DNA of 64,000 nt from contig JANSYJ010000003.1 of assembly GCA_024742495.1 (NCBI GenBank), forward strand, positions 310,001 to 374,000. Reading direction: 5' to 3'. Below, piece after piece: positions 41,386-52,091 of this stretch. The first letter of the stretch is position 1. Each line of letters starts with the position of its first letter. Source of the DNA: Bacteroidota bacterium (GTDB lineage Bacteria > Bacteroidota > Bacteroidia > Flavobacteriales > Schleiferiaceae). The position numbers and the translations under genes are program-made. Below the pieces are notes generated by a model. That model was given only the letters and a program-made list of their open reading frames with translations, ran no database searches and was not told the DNA's origin.

Positions 41386-42113
41386 GCGGGTTTAATAAGA
41401 CCCCATTTTGCCAAACGATATTCGAAACTCACTTTTAAAACGCCCAAGCCATAAATGGCTGATCGCTTAAAGTTAATAGATGAAGCCTCTTCGAAATACT
41501 TTGTGGGACAAGTGATTTCCGCGATTTCAAATCCCTTATAAAAGATCTGCGCCAGCATTTGATTGTCAAAAACAAAGTCATCGGAATTCGTATTGAATGA
41601 TGTCGACTCCAGCACTTCCTTAGAGAAGGCCCGATAACCGGTGTGGTATTCCGAAAGCTTTTGGCCCATGAGTATATTCTGACTTAAAGTAAGAATACGG
41701 TTGGCCACATATTTATACCAAGGCATTCCGCCTTTTAGAGCTCCTTTGCCAAGGATGCGAGAACCGAGCACTACCGGATATACGTCATTGGCAATTAAAT
41801 AGGCCATCGACTCAATTAGCTTGGGCGTATATTGATAATCGGGGTGAAGCATGATAACAATATCGCCACCTAGTTCTAGGGCTTTATTGTAACATGATTT
41901 CTGGTTACCGCCATAACCCTTATTCTTTTCATGGGGGATAATGTGACGAATTCCCAAAGACTTGGCCACTTCAACAGTATCATCAGTGGAGTTATCATCC
42001 ACTAAAACAACCTCGTCCACGATGTCACCGGGAATCTCTTTATAAGTGCGCTCCAAGGTTTTAGCTGCATTATAGGCAGGTAAAACAACTACAATTTTCT
42101 TTTGATCGATCAT
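41373..42113 (-). CDS. Glycosyltransferase family 2
   Basis: KIVVVLPAYNAAKTLERTYKEIP, VDDNSTDDT, MLHPDYQYTPKLI, YHTGYRAFSKEVL. Confidence 0.92.
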   Translation of the reverse strand: MIDQKKIVVVLPAYNAAKTLERTYKEIPGDIVDEVVLVDDNSTDDTVEVAKSLGIRHIIPHEKNKGYGGNQKSCYNKALELGGDIVIMLHPDYQYTPKLIESMAYLIANDVYPVVLGSRILGKGALKGGMPWYKYVANRILTLSQNILMGQKLSEYHTGYRAFSKEVLESTSFNTNSDDFVFDNQMLAQIFYKGFEIAEITCPTKYFEEASSINFKRSAIYGLGVLKVSFEYRLAKWGLIKPAYLA

Positions 42114-42206
42114 AGGTGCGCAAAATTAGATATTTCCACTGCATTGTAAAGCGATGTTTCGCTAAGAATTAATTAGTTTGCTAGACTATAACAACAGGAA
42201 AACAAG

Positions 42207-45086
42207 GTGCGAAGAATTATTATAGGATTATTACTGGTTTTTATTAGTCATACTATTGCCGCTCAGGAGCTTAAAGGAAGAGTGGTTGATGCCAAAACCA
42301 GTGAAGGTATCCCCATGGCGAGTGTCCTAATTGAGGGCACTAAGCAAGGAACTACTACAGATTTCGACGGAAATTTCAGTTTAGAGCTTAAAAATAAGAG
42401 CTTTCCTTTAAAACTTTCTGTCTCCTTTATAGGCTATCAGCAGGCTGTTTATACGGTGAAATCTGCAGATCAAACGATTCTTATAAGCATGCAGGAGGAT
42501 AGCGAAATGCTAGATGCAGTTGATGTTATCGAGCAGCGATTAAGCAAAAAGCAGCGCGAATCGGCCCTAACGGTAGAGGCCTTGGATAATCTTGCTATAA
42601 AAGAAACTCCAGCGGCAAATTTTTATGAAGCGCTGGGTAACCTTAAAGGGGTAGATCTTACCTCGGCCAGTATCGGCTTTAAAATTATTAATACCCGAGG
42701 TTTCAATTCTACCTCTCCTGTGCGCAGTCTGCAATTAATTGATGGAGTGGATAACCAAGCACCGGGGCTTAACTTTTCACTTGGTAATTTTTTGGGCGCC
42801 AATGAGTTGGATATCACTTCTGTGGATATCATTGCCGGAGCATCAACCGCCTTTTACGGTCCGGGAGCTTTTAATGGCGTAATATCCATGACCACCAAGG
42901 ATCCCTTTTATTTTCAAGGTCTTTCCTTCTCGCAGAAAATTGGTGAAAGAGCACTTTCGGAAACCGCCGTACGCTATGCTGAGTCTTTCCGACTATTCAG
43001 TGAAAAGCAGGATGATTTCGCCTTTAAGATCAACCTATTCTATCTCCGTGCCGATGATTGGGAGGCGGATAATTATGATCCCATAGATGGCTCTGAAGTG
43101 GCTAGGGATAATCCAGGTCGCTATGATGCCGTAAACATTTATGGTGATGAGAGCCTAGCCTCAAATAATGAAAGAAACTCCTTTGAGGACGTGAAGTTTA
43201 ATAACCGTCCGGGTTTAGGGATTTTTTACCGTCCGGGTTTCCAAGAAACGGATTTAGTAAACTACGATACTCGGAATTTTAAAGGGAATATTAATCTGGC
43301 TTATCGCACCGACAAAGACCTGCGTTTTGATTACACCCTTAATTATGGCACTGGAACCACGGTTTACCAAGGCGAAAACCGCTTTAGTCTGCAGGGTATT
43401 CAGTTTATGCAGAATATTTTCCAAGTTTCTAAAAAGGATAAATTTTTCGTTCGTGCCTATGCCACGGTAGAGGATGCTGGCAATAGTTATGATGCGGTTT
43501 TAACCGCTTTTAAAATGAATGATCAGATTTTAGGCGATGAAGCAACTTGGAATCAAGTTTATAGCTCAGCCTGGTCTGGCGCCCCTTTCCGCTTTTCAAA
43601 TGCTTTTCAAAATGAAGCTGGCTTTAATGTGGCTTCTCCCGATTTTGATTCGGCATTCTTTGCCAATGGTTACCAAGACCTGCTGCGAGAGTATAATGAT
43701 CTATTAGCGGGCTACCACGATTCTTTGCTAAATATTATTTCCGCCGATCGTCCAGCTCCAGGCTCGGCTTTATATGATTCTTTATTTAATGATGTTACCT
43801 CTCGCACCTTTACTGAAGGTGGATCCCGATTTTTCGATCGATCAGCCCTCTATCATATTATGGGCGAGTATAGCTTAGAGCCTTGGGAGGGTTATAAGAT
43901 GAGAGTAGGAGGGAATTTCCGCTTATACCGCCCCAATTCACGAGGCAATATCTTCGACGAGGTTATTCCTAGTTCTATTGTTACCGATAGCGTAGGTAAT
44001 ATTATCTCTCAAGATTATCGCCAAATAAGCAACACCGAATTTGGCTTGTACTATGGTGTGGAAAAGTACTTCTTTGGCGAGGTTTTAAAAGCGAGCTTTA
44101 CTTTAAGAATGGACAAGAATCAAAACTTTGATTACTTGTTTTCTCCCGCTGCCTCTTTGGTTTATACCATCGACCCCAACAATACCCTGCGTTTTTCCTT
44201 GGGTAGAGCGATTCGTAATCCAACCTTACAAGATCAATACCTACGCTATGATGTTGGTAGAGCGATTTTATTAGGAAACCTCAATGGCTACGACTCCCTA
44301 ATTACCTTCGATTCATTCGATTTTTACCGCAACCAGCAAAACCTGGATCGCGACAACCTTGATTTCTTTAATGTTGATCCTATTCAACCAGAGCGCGTTA
44401 CCACGGCAGAAGTGGGTTATCGTGCAACCTTGTTTAAGCGGATGTTTATCGACTTAAACTATTTCCATTCTTGGTACACTAGCTTTATTGGTTTTCAGTT
44501 TGGATTAGATCCCCGTTTCGATCCCACTTTCACCGATCGCATCCGAAGCTTGCGTGCTTATCGGGTTGCCGCTAATGCGGAGGGCTTAGTAACCACTCAA
44601 GGGTTTAATGCGGGTGTAAATTACTATTTGGATGATCATCTAAGTATTAATGGTAATTACAGCTACAATTCCATAAATCTCAATCCTTCTGCAAACTTCA
44701 TTACCGAAACATTTTACAAGGATGAGTTGGCCCAAACCGAAACGGGCGACCCTATTGTTCCTGCCTTTAATACGCCAGAGCATAAGTTTAACTTGGGCTT
44801 CACTGGGCGTGATTATAAGATTAGAAATAAGCAAGATCACATTCTCGGCTTTGCCGTGACCTATAAATGGATAGAAGGATTTTTGTTTGAGGGCTCACCT
44901 CAGTTTACCGGTTTTATTGATACCTATGATTTGCTTGATGCCCAAGTGAGTTACAATTACAAGCCTTGGAAAACCATTTTTAAGCTGGGTGCTTCGAATG
45001 TTCTTAACAATAAAGTATTTCAAGTTTACGGAGGTCCAAGAGTGGGGAGATTAGCTTACTTCTCAGTAACAGTGGAACTCAATTAA
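42207..45086 (+). CDS. TonB-dependent receptor with carboxypeptidase-like regulatory domain
   Basis: ELKGRVVDAKTSEGIPMASVLIEGTKQGTTTDFDGNFSL, plug domain, beta-barrel, terminal F; GTG start. Confidence 0.93.
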   Translation: MRRIIIGLLLVFISHTIAAQELKGRVVDAKTSEGIPMASVLIEGTKQGTTTDFDGNFSLELKNKSFPLKLSVSFIGYQQAVYTVKSADQTILISMQEDSEMLDAVDVIEQRLSKKQRESALTVEALDNLAIKETPAANFYEALGNLKGVDLTSASIGFKIINTRGFNSTSPVRSLQLIDGVDNQAPGLNFSLGNFLGANELDITSVDIIAGASTAFYGPGAFNGVISMTTKDPFYFQGLSFSQKIGERALSETAVRYAESFRLFSEKQDDFAFKINLFYLRADDWEADNYDPIDGSEVARDNPGRYDAVNIYGDESLASNNERNSFEDVKFNNRPGLGIFYRPGFQETDLVNYDTRNFKGNINLAYRTDKDLRFDYTLNYGTGTTVYQGENRFSLQGIQFMQNIFQVSKKDKFFVRAYATVEDAGNSYDAVLTAFKMNDQILGDEATWNQVYSSAWSGAPFRFSNAFQNEAGFNVASPDFDSAFFANGYQDLLREYNDLLAGYHDSLLNIISADRPAPGSALYDSLFNDVTSRTFTEGGSRFFDRSALYHIMGEYSLEPWEGYKMRVGGNFRLYRPNSRGNIFDEVIPSSIVTDSVGNIISQDYRQISNTEFGLYYGVEKYFFGEVLKASFTLRMDKNQNFDYLFSPAASLVYTIDPNNTLRFSLGRAIRNPTLQDQYLRYDVGRAILLGNLNGYDSLITFDSFDFYRNQQNLDRDNLDFFNVDPIQPERVTTAEVGYRATLFKRMFIDLNYFHSWYTSFIGFQFGLDPRFDPTFTDRIRSLRAYRVAANAEGLVTTQGFNAGVNYYLDDHLSINGNYSYNSINLNPSANFITETFYKDELAQTETGDPIVPAFNTPEHKFNLGFTGRDYKIRNKQDHILGFAVTYKWIEGFLFEGSPQFTGFIDTYDLLDAQVSYNYKPWKTIFKLGASNVLNNKVFQVYGGPRVGRLAYFSVTVELN

Positions 45087-45133
45087 TAAACCGCCATAAT
45101 TTTCTTAATTTCGAAAACTATAATAATCACTAC

Positions 45134-46776
45134 ATGAAAAAAACATTACTACTTCTTTTAGCCTTTAGTGGCGTGGCTGTAGCACAGCGCTATACCGCGG
45201 AAGTATTTACGCAAGTAAATGTAAATGCAAACCAGGCTTACGCCACCAATATCGATTTTCTAACTTCTAATTTAAGTGATCCAGCAGCGGTTGCTGCAGA
45301 TGTTACGGCAATCAAAACGGCATTAGCTACTGGTCAGCCCATTCCACCATCTCACTTTAATCCCTTTGATACCACAACTAAGGTTAAGGTTACTACTTTA
45401 AATATGGACGTTTACAGTCCAATGGGGGATACCGCGACTAACCGTCCGCTTGCGATTTATTTGCACACAGGAAATTTCCTTCCTCCAGGATTAAATGGTG
45501 GAATTAACGGTTCTAAAAACGATAGCTCGGTTATCGTAATGTGTGAAAAACTAGCGAAGAGAGGATTTGTAGCTGTGGCTCCAAACTACCGTTTAGGTTG
45601 GAACCCACTCGATCAAAACCAGTTTGTTCGTCGTGCTCAGTTGTTAAATGCTGTTTACCGTGCATTACACGATACCAAAGAATTAGTGCGCGTGCTTAAA
45701 GCGGACGCTTCTAATTTAGGAATCGATCCAAATCGCATTGTAATTTTTGGTGAAGGATCTGGAGGTTATGTAGCCTTGGCTTATGTTACTCTTGACAAAT
45801 GGGCCGAAGTTGAAATCCCGAAATTCATCAACCCAGCTACTTCTACTTCCTTTGTAGATTCTAACCTTGTTGGAAATATTGAAGGATTAAATGGCTTGCT
45901 AAACTTATATGCCGACAATGGTCAAACTACCGATGTTTCAATGTGTGTAAACCTTGGTGGTGCCTTAGCAGATATTTCTTGGTTAGAAGCTGGTGACGCT
46001 TCTATGATTTCTTTCCAAGCGGTACGTGATCCTTTTGCTCCTTTTGGAGAAGGAACAGTAGTTGTGCCAACTACTCAAGATGATGTAGTTGACGTAATGG
46101 GTGCAAACATCTTCCAAAAGAAGGCAAATGCCCTTGGTAACAACAGTCTTTGGATTAACAATACTTATAATGATCCTATCACTTTAGCGGCACGTGCTCG
46201 CTACGGAGCAACTGTAAATTATATTTTCCCAGCTCCATTTGATACGATTACTATTGCCAATGCCGAAGGTATGTTCCCAGTTTTACAGCCTTTAGCTTCT
46301 AGCTTATTTAACAATACCGGTGCTCCTTGGCAATGGTGGGATCCTAATGGTCCAATTGCTTCAGATACTTTATTAGCAGGTCCTCCGGTAATTACTTATC
46401 ACATGGCTGGTTTAGCTAGTAATCCAAATATGTCACCTCAGTTCGGACGTATGTATCAGGATACTGTATTGGGTTATGTAGCGCCTCGTTTAGTTTATCA
46501 AATGAACTTGATTAGTGCCAAAGAATTCGACTTTAATGCTTCGGTTTCTATGTACCCTAATCCTGCGAATGATGTGCTTAATATTGAGTTAATCAGTGCT
46601 GATTTAGAAATTAACAGCTTTAAGATACTTGACAATACCGGTAGAACGGTATTAGCAGGTGAGCTTAGTGATATCAAGAATCGCATCGCGGTAGACGCGC
46701 TTAAGCCAGGGGGGTTTATGTAATTAGCTTAAACACCGACCAAGGAAGCGCTTCATCACGCTTTATCAAGCAATAA
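45134..46776 (+). CDS. Alpha/beta-hydrolase (carboxylesterase-like) T9SS cargo; C-terminal sorting domain interrupted by an out-of-frame poly-G tract
   Basis: As read, the ORF stops at 46723 (...ALKPGGFM*). Removing 2 G or adding 1 G in the G6 run at 46709-46714 gives ...ALKPG(G)VYVISLNTDQGSASSRFIKQ* ending at 46776. GEGSGG nucleophile-elbow motif. Confidence 0.75.
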
Positions 46777-46799
46777 GCTTTTAAAAATTAATTATAGAG

Positions 46800-46832
46800 A
46801 AAGCCCCGAACCATTGGTTCGGGGCTTTTTTG
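46800..46832 (+). terminator. Rho-independent terminator
   Basis: AAGCCCCGAACC-att-GGTTCGGGGCTTTTTT. Confidence 0.9.
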
Positions 46833-46861
46833 CTTTTTACCTTTGCCGGCCAATATTTGAT

Positions 46862-47713
46862 ATGAATTACAATCTCAACGGCTACATTATTCGGAATAAA
46901 CACCTTTCCATTCAAGTCAACAATCGTGGCTTAAACTATGGTGATGGCATCTTTGAGACCCTAAAATACAGCAGAAAGCGCTTCAACTTTTGGGAAGACC
47001 ATTATTTCCGTTTAATGGCTTCAATGCGCATTGTTCGGATGGAAATTCCAATGGATTTTTCTCCAGAATATTTAGAGGAGCAAATGCTGAAAGCTTTAAA
47101 TGCTAATCAGTTAGAGGAACAAAGTGCTCGGGTTAAGATTTTAGTAGTTCGAAAGGCAGGCGGCTATTACAGTCCAAAAACCAATGAGATCGACTTCCTT
47201 ATTACGGTAGAGCCGCTCACGGATGCGTCTTATACCCTAAATGAGCAAGGTCTTGAGGTAGACCTTTTTAAGGATTTTTATAAACTCAGTGGCTTGTTGG
47301 GGAATTTAAAATCTACCTCCTCGCAATTATACACCATAGCCGGCGTTTTTGCGCAAGAAAACAATTTGGATGATGTTCTTCTTCTAAATGAAAAGAAGGA
47401 AGTTATCGAATCTACAAAGGCGAATATCTTCTTGGTAAAGGGTGACGATTTAATCACCCCACCTTTAGAAAGCGGTTGTTTGAAAGGGATCATGCGCAAG
47501 CAAATTATCGAACTAGCCCCGCAATTAGGCTTTACCGTTAAAGAAGAGGCGTTCTCGCCATTTGCTCTGCAAAAAGCAGATGAGTTATGGCTTACAAACA
47601 GTGTACAAGGATTGCAGTGGGTGGGAAAATATCGCAAGAAAACCTTTGCCGACCAGCGTGCACAAGAAATGGTAAAAAGATTGAATGTAAAGCTAGCGCT
47701 TAGTTTAGACTAG
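46862..47713 (+). CDS. Class IV (PLP fold IV) aminotransferase, IlvE/PabC-like
   Basis: NNRGLNYGDGIFETLKY, LGNLKSTSSQLYTIAG, ESTKANIFLVKGDDLITPPLESGCLKGIMR; ATG at 46862 preferred. Confidence 0.9.
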   Translation: MNYNLNGYIIRNKHLSIQVNNRGLNYGDGIFETLKYSRKRFNFWEDHYFRLMASMRIVRMEIPMDFSPEYLEEQMLKALNANQLEEQSARVKILVVRKAGGYYSPKTNEIDFLITVEPLTDASYTLNEQGLEVDLFKDFYKLSGLLGNLKSTSSQLYTIAGVFAQENNLDDVLLLNEKKEVIESTKANIFLVKGDDLITPPLESGCLKGIMRKQIIELAPQLGFTVKEEAFSPFALQKADELWLTNSVQGLQWVGKYRKKTFADQRAQEMVKRLNVKLALSLD

Positions 47714-48263
47714 GATCCATGGGAGCATTATGCCAAAGTGCATAGTCGCCTCCTAGCTGTTTCATAATGGTAGACCAAAGGCTCTCTATTTCGGTATTAA
47801 AAATTAGGTCCGAATGGCTTTCCGCAACTAACCAAGATTTAGAGGCTAACTCATCGTTTAATTGACCAGCCGACCATCCACTGTATCCCAAGAAAAATTT
47901 AATATCTCCGGGAGCGACCATTTCAAGGGCAATCATCTCCTTTAAAATTTCCAAGTCGCCACCCCAATAAACGCCATCCATAATTTCTTCGCTGCCAGGG
48001 ATTAGTTCTCCCTTCGAATGCAGGAAGAATAGATTGTCTTCTTGCACCGGTCCTCCTTCAAATATAGCTGCATCAAAAGAAGGAAAATCCAATACCAATT
48101 CATCAAAGTCTAAATCCACCGGTCGGTTTAAAACAAAACCCACCGTTCCTTCTGCATTATGATCCGCCAGAAGCACTACGGTTCGATCAAAATTTGGATC
48201 GCCTAAAAGTGGCTCGGCAATTAATATTCTACCCCTAGCGGGAACGGTGAAATTTCGAATCAT
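47700..48263 (-). CDS. YqgE/AlgH family protein (UPF0301)
   Basis: GRILIAEPLLGDPNFDRTVVLLADHNAEGTVGFVLNRP, FLGYSGWSAGQLNDEL; internal Met (48263) preferred. Confidence 0.93.
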   Translation of the reverse strand: MIRNFTVPARGRILIAEPLLGDPNFDRTVVLLADHNAEGTVGFVLNRPVDLDFDELVLDFPSFDAAIFEGGPVQEDNLFFLHSKGELIPGSEEIMDGVYWGGDLEILKEMIALEMVAPGDIKFFLGYSGWSAGQLNDELASKSWLVAESHSDLIFNTEIESLWSTIMKQLGGDYALWHNAPMDPSLN

Positions 48264-48338
48264 GATATACCGAAGATAGTAGCTTATGGGTACTTTTGCA
48301 AAGAGCATTTTAACTAATTTTCATATTAATTCACGGCC

Positions 48339-48977
48339 ATGAAAGAGAAGTTGCAAGATCAACGCATTGACTATACGATTGGCGCTTTAGATATAGATCA
48401 GGTTGATAAGGATCCCTTAAAACAGTTTGCCCTTTGGTATGCTGATTATGAGGCTGCTAAACCAAAAGACCCTAATGCATTTAGCCTCGCCACCGCCTCA
48501 AATGATGGCCAGCCACATAGTAGAGTTTTACTATTAAAAGGTGTAGACAAAGGAGGATTTGAGTTTTACAGTAATTATGAAAGTGATAAAGGGAAGGAGC
48601 TAGCGGAAAATCCCAAAGCTAGTATGTGTTTCTTTTGGCCAGAATTAGAGCGACAGATTAGAATAGAAGGTTTAGTCGAAAAACTGACTGAAGCAGAATC
48701 TACTGCCTATTTTAATAGCAGACCTCATGGTTCACAAGTGGGGGCCTGGGTTTCTCCTCAAAGCCAGGTTATTGCTTCCCGCACTATTTTAGAGGAAAGT
48801 GCCAAAGATTATAGCGAAAAATATCCTAATCAAGTTCCAAAACCCGCGCATTGGGGAGGCTATCGTTTAATGCCTCAACGCATTGAGTTTTGGCAAGGAC
48901 GAGCATCGCGCTTGCACGATCGTGTTTTATACGTGCGGAAAGAAAAGCAATGGATTCTACAACGCCTAGCACCTTAA
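48339..48977 (+). CDS. pdxH: Pyridoxamine 5'-phosphate oxidase
   Basis: NAFSLATASNDGQPHSRVLLLKGVDKGGFEFYSNY, SRPHGSQVGAWVSPQS, WGGYRLMPQRIEFWQGRASRLHDR, C-term LQRLAP. Confidence 0.97.
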   Translation: MKEKLQDQRIDYTIGALDIDQVDKDPLKQFALWYADYEAAKPKDPNAFSLATASNDGQPHSRVLLLKGVDKGGFEFYSNYESDKGKELAENPKASMCFFWPELERQIRIEGLVEKLTEAESTAYFNSRPHGSQVGAWVSPQSQVIASRTILEESAKDYSEKYPNQVPKPAHWGGYRLMPQRIEFWQGRASRLHDRVLYVRKEKQWILQRLAP

Positions 48978-49059
48978 ATTACTTCCCTAAGCATTTCGGA
49001 AACGTTTCTAAATAATTGAACTAAAAGGACTTAATAGTTTAGCCGCATCAAATTAATTT

Positions 49060-51201
49060 ATGATGCCTAAAGCCTTATTCTTTCTTCTTTTTAGTTTGAT
49101 CAGTCCATTCTGTTTTGCCCAAACGAATCTCTATTTAGAGAACTTCACTGGTCAAAACGCTTTTGGCGCAATTGGTCAAAGCAGCGGAATTCCCATTATA
49201 AGCCCTTCTACCGGAAGCTGGTCATTGGATGTTTCCCAATGTAATTTGAGTGCCGCAAGCGATTGGTTTCAAGTACTAAATGAACGTTTTGAAGGTCGCG
49301 ACCTAGATGGAGAGGCGATCTGGTATAGCCCTTGGATAAATAGCAGCGCATTTAAAGCTGTCGGGTTTAGCCTTCTAGCATCCGAACTAGGAAGTTTAGA
49401 AGGATCAGATTATCTACTTACCGAATTTAGCCTCGATAATCAAGTTTGGCAACAAGCGCAAATTTATGGATCGCTAAGCGATGATTTCGACAATTTGGAA
49501 ATAAGTCATTTTGGTATTTCTGCCGACTCTCTGCGCATTCGAATTAGAATGCGAAATAATGCCAGTACCGAATATATCCGATTCGATAGTATCCATGTCT
49601 TTGGCTTTAATCAATTGACCTACAGCAATGGTATTTGGAATAAGTACCCGGATGAATTTACGGATTCCTTAAGCTTGCAATTAGCTGCTGGCGATAGCAT
49701 TTATCTAAACAGCCCTGCCGACCTTAAGAATCTAATTCTTGATAGCGGCTCTTACTTGGACCTTGGACCTTTAGCGCGATTGAGCATTCATGGCCAAATA
49801 AGCAATGGCGCACAAATAAATATTCAAAATGGAGCCACCATTCTCCAAACCTTACAAGCCGATTTAAACCAAGGAAACGGCTTAGTGAGCTATCAGAAGG
49901 AATATACGGCAGTTGACCATAGGCGTTTCTCTTTTTGGTCAAGCCCCATGGCAAATGATTCCATCCAAGAGGTATTTGCTCAAAGCTTAGAGGCAGATCG
50001 CTACTGCTTTGATCCAATCAACCAAAGTTATGTTCAATGCGATTCTGGGCTCTTAGCGCCTGGTTTAGGTTTCGCTTTTACTCCGAGCGTTCAGAATCCG
50101 ATAACGCGACAGAATTTCGTCGATCAACGCAATTTTAAAGGACAATTAAACAATGGCACTATTTCAATAAACTTCAATTCAGTGCAGGCAGGAGATTGGC
50201 TGCTATTGGGCAATCCATACCCCAGTCCTTTAAACTTTCAGTCCTTTATTCAAGCGAATCCCGATCTTTTAGGAACCGTTTATTTTTGGGACTCAAGTAC
50301 ACCATTAGCTTCCGGTTCGGCCTATGCCAATTGGAATTCAGCAGGGGCCAATGCCGTTCCCTTTTCGAGCAGAAACGCACCTAATAGTGCTGTAGATGTG
50401 GCACAGGGGTTTATGGTACAAGTGTCCCATAGTTTTAGTGGAGCTTCTTTGTCGCTTCAATTTACTAATGCTATGCGCCTTTTTAGCAGCGTTCCCAATC
50501 CACCTTTCTTCAAAAAGGAGCTTGAAAATCAGCAGTTTTGGTTTAGCCTAAGGAATGAGGAAATTGGCATTTCTACCTTAATTCGCTTTTCTTCAGATTC
50601 GGCTTTTAATTCTAGTCAAGCTTTAGATGCTCCCATAAAGCCCAGTGCCTCGGGGCTGAACCTCTTTTCATTGAAAGAGAAAAACGAGCTAAGCATACAA
50701 TCTTTACCTTGGAAAGATGCCGTTGTAGTCCCAATTGGGATGAATATTCATAGTTCGGGGAAATTCAGTTTGAGCTTAGACTCATCACGATCTAAATCAC
50801 CAACTATCGTTTATCTATACGATACAAAGCAAGAGACCTATTATAATTTAAATGATAGCCTTGTTAGTCTTCAATTTCCTAATACTGGTAAGAATACTTC
50901 TCGGTATGAATTGCACTTTTATGATGCAGCTAGCCTTGAAATAAGATCATTTCAAACAGTAAACTTTAATCTCGATTGGCGCTTGCAAAATGATCGTTTG
51001 ATTGTCATGAGGCCGCAAAATCATCCCTTCGCATTAGAAGTGGAGCTGTTGGATTTAAAAGGCCAAGTGCTTCGAAGTCAGTCCATGGCTTTAGAGGAGG
51101 AAATTTCCTTTCCGATAAACGACTTAGTCCAAGGTATTTACCTCTTGCAGCTTAAAAGCGACAATTCCAATAAGGCAACTGTAAAAATTTATCTGCCTTA
51201 A
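49060..51201 (+). CDS. Secreted protein with T9SS type A sorting domain
   Basis: Signal peptide; LLGNPYPSPLNF motif; C-term GIYLLQLKSDNSNKATVKIYLP. Confidence 0.8.
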   Translation: MMPKALFFLLFSLISPFCFAQTNLYLENFTGQNAFGAIGQSSGIPIISPSTGSWSLDVSQCNLSAASDWFQVLNERFEGRDLDGEAIWYSPWINSSAFKAVGFSLLASELGSLEGSDYLLTEFSLDNQVWQQAQIYGSLSDDFDNLEISHFGISADSLRIRIRMRNNASTEYIRFDSIHVFGFNQLTYSNGIWNKYPDEFTDSLSLQLAAGDSIYLNSPADLKNLILDSGSYLDLGPLARLSIHGQISNGAQINIQNGATILQTLQADLNQGNGLVSYQKEYTAVDHRRFSFWSSPMANDSIQEVFAQSLEADRYCFDPINQSYVQCDSGLLAPGLGFAFTPSVQNPITRQNFVDQRNFKGQLNNGTISINFNSVQAGDWLLLGNPYPSPLNFQSFIQANPDLLGTVYFWDSSTPLASGSAYANWNSAGANAVPFSSRNAPNSAVDVAQGFMVQVSHSFSGASLSLQFTNAMRLFSSVPNPPFFKKELENQQFWFSLRNEEIGISTLIRFSSDSAFNSSQALDAPIKPSASGLNLFSLKEKNELSIQSLPWKDAVVVPIGMNIHSSGKFSLSLDSSRSKSPTIVYLYDTKQETYYNLNDSLVSLQFPNTGKNTSRYELHFYDAASLEIRSFQTVNFNLDWRLQNDRLIVMRPQNHPFALEVELLDLKGQVLRSQSMALEEEISFPINDLVQGIYLLQLKSDNSNKATVKIYLP

Positions 51202-51244
51202 GCAAGAAGCTCTCGGGAAAAATTTAAACCACTAATAATTTGCT

Positions 51245-51424
51245 ATGAAAAGACTCGCGCTTACCATTGCCCTTCTTTTATATTTTCATGCCTTAGAGGC
51301 CCAACCAATACCTCCAGATTCAGGGAACTCAGTAACGCCAATTTCAGGTATTGCCTGCTTGGTCATCGCTGGGACTGGGGTAGGAGTCAAGAGGCTATTG
51401 CATTCAAAATCAAATGAAACCTAA
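51245..51424 (+). CDS. 59-aa small secreted protein with PID-CTERM-like C-terminal sorting signal
   Basis: Not in the ORF track (<60 aa): MKRLALTIALLLYFHALEAQPIPPDSGNSVTPISGIACLVIAGTGVGVKRLLHSKSNET*. Signal peptide, PI.G motif, one hydrophobic helix, basic tail. Confidence 0.65.
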   Translation: MKRLALTIALLLYFHALEAQPIPPDSGNSVTPISGIACLVIAGTGVGVKRLLHSKSNET

Positions 51425-51486
51425 TATTTTTGCCGAACTAAGAAATTTGGTATAGTTTTAGAATAAGCAGGCAAAAAATCTAAAAC

Positions 51487-52074
51487 ATGAAGAAATTTAT
51501 CTTTTTACTAGCAACTTTTTCGATGGCTTTTCAAAGTCAGGCTCAAACAGAAACCCTCTTCGATGGGGATCACAAAATTGGCGGATTTGGTGGCCCCATG
51601 ATGCAATTCGCATCGCTTAATGGCGACTTTGCCTTTTACAGTGGAGGCGGGGGTGCCGCAATCTTAAATGGCAACTTTTACCTCGGTGGCTTTGGCATGG
51701 GCTTGAGTTCGGAGCATCAATACACTTATTTGGATCAGCCTCATTATGCCGACATTGGATTTGGAGGATTATGGCTGGGATATATTCACAAACCGAATAA
51801 GCTGATTCACCTTAATTTTTCTCTTCCAATTGGCGGCGGTGGAATTAGTTTATTTCCCGTTAATGATCGTTTTGATGAGCCCAATTTCGACGATTCCTTT
51901 TTAATGATTAACCCAAGCATCGGCGCGGAACTCAATGTGGCTTCATTTATGAAAATAGCCCTGAATGGTGGCTATATGTACTTTGCAGGGGTTAACAATG
52001 ATATTATTCCTGCTGGTCATTTGAATTCTCCCAGCGTGATGCTCTCTTTTAAATTTGGCTACTTCGCTGAATAA
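51487..52074 (+). CDS. Hypothetical secreted/outer-membrane beta-rich protein
   Basis: Signal peptide MKKFIFLLATFSMAFQSQAQ; Gly-rich alternating beta pattern, terminal KFGYFAE. Confidence 0.55.
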   Translation: MKKFIFLLATFSMAFQSQAQTETLFDGDHKIGGFGGPMMQFASLNGDFAFYSGGGGAAILNGNFYLGGFGMGLSSEHQYTYLDQPHYADIGFGGLWLGYIHKPNKLIHLNFSLPIGGGGISLFPVNDRFDEPNFDDSFLMINPSIGAELNVASFMKIALNGGYMYFAGVNNDIIPAGHLNSPSVMLSFKFGYFAE

Positions 52075-52091
52075 GATTTCCTAATTTCCAC

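Noticed and set aside
47278-47637. 119-aa minus-strand ORF within the class IV aminotransferase gene
   Set aside because: Antisense shadow of a confidently identified gene.
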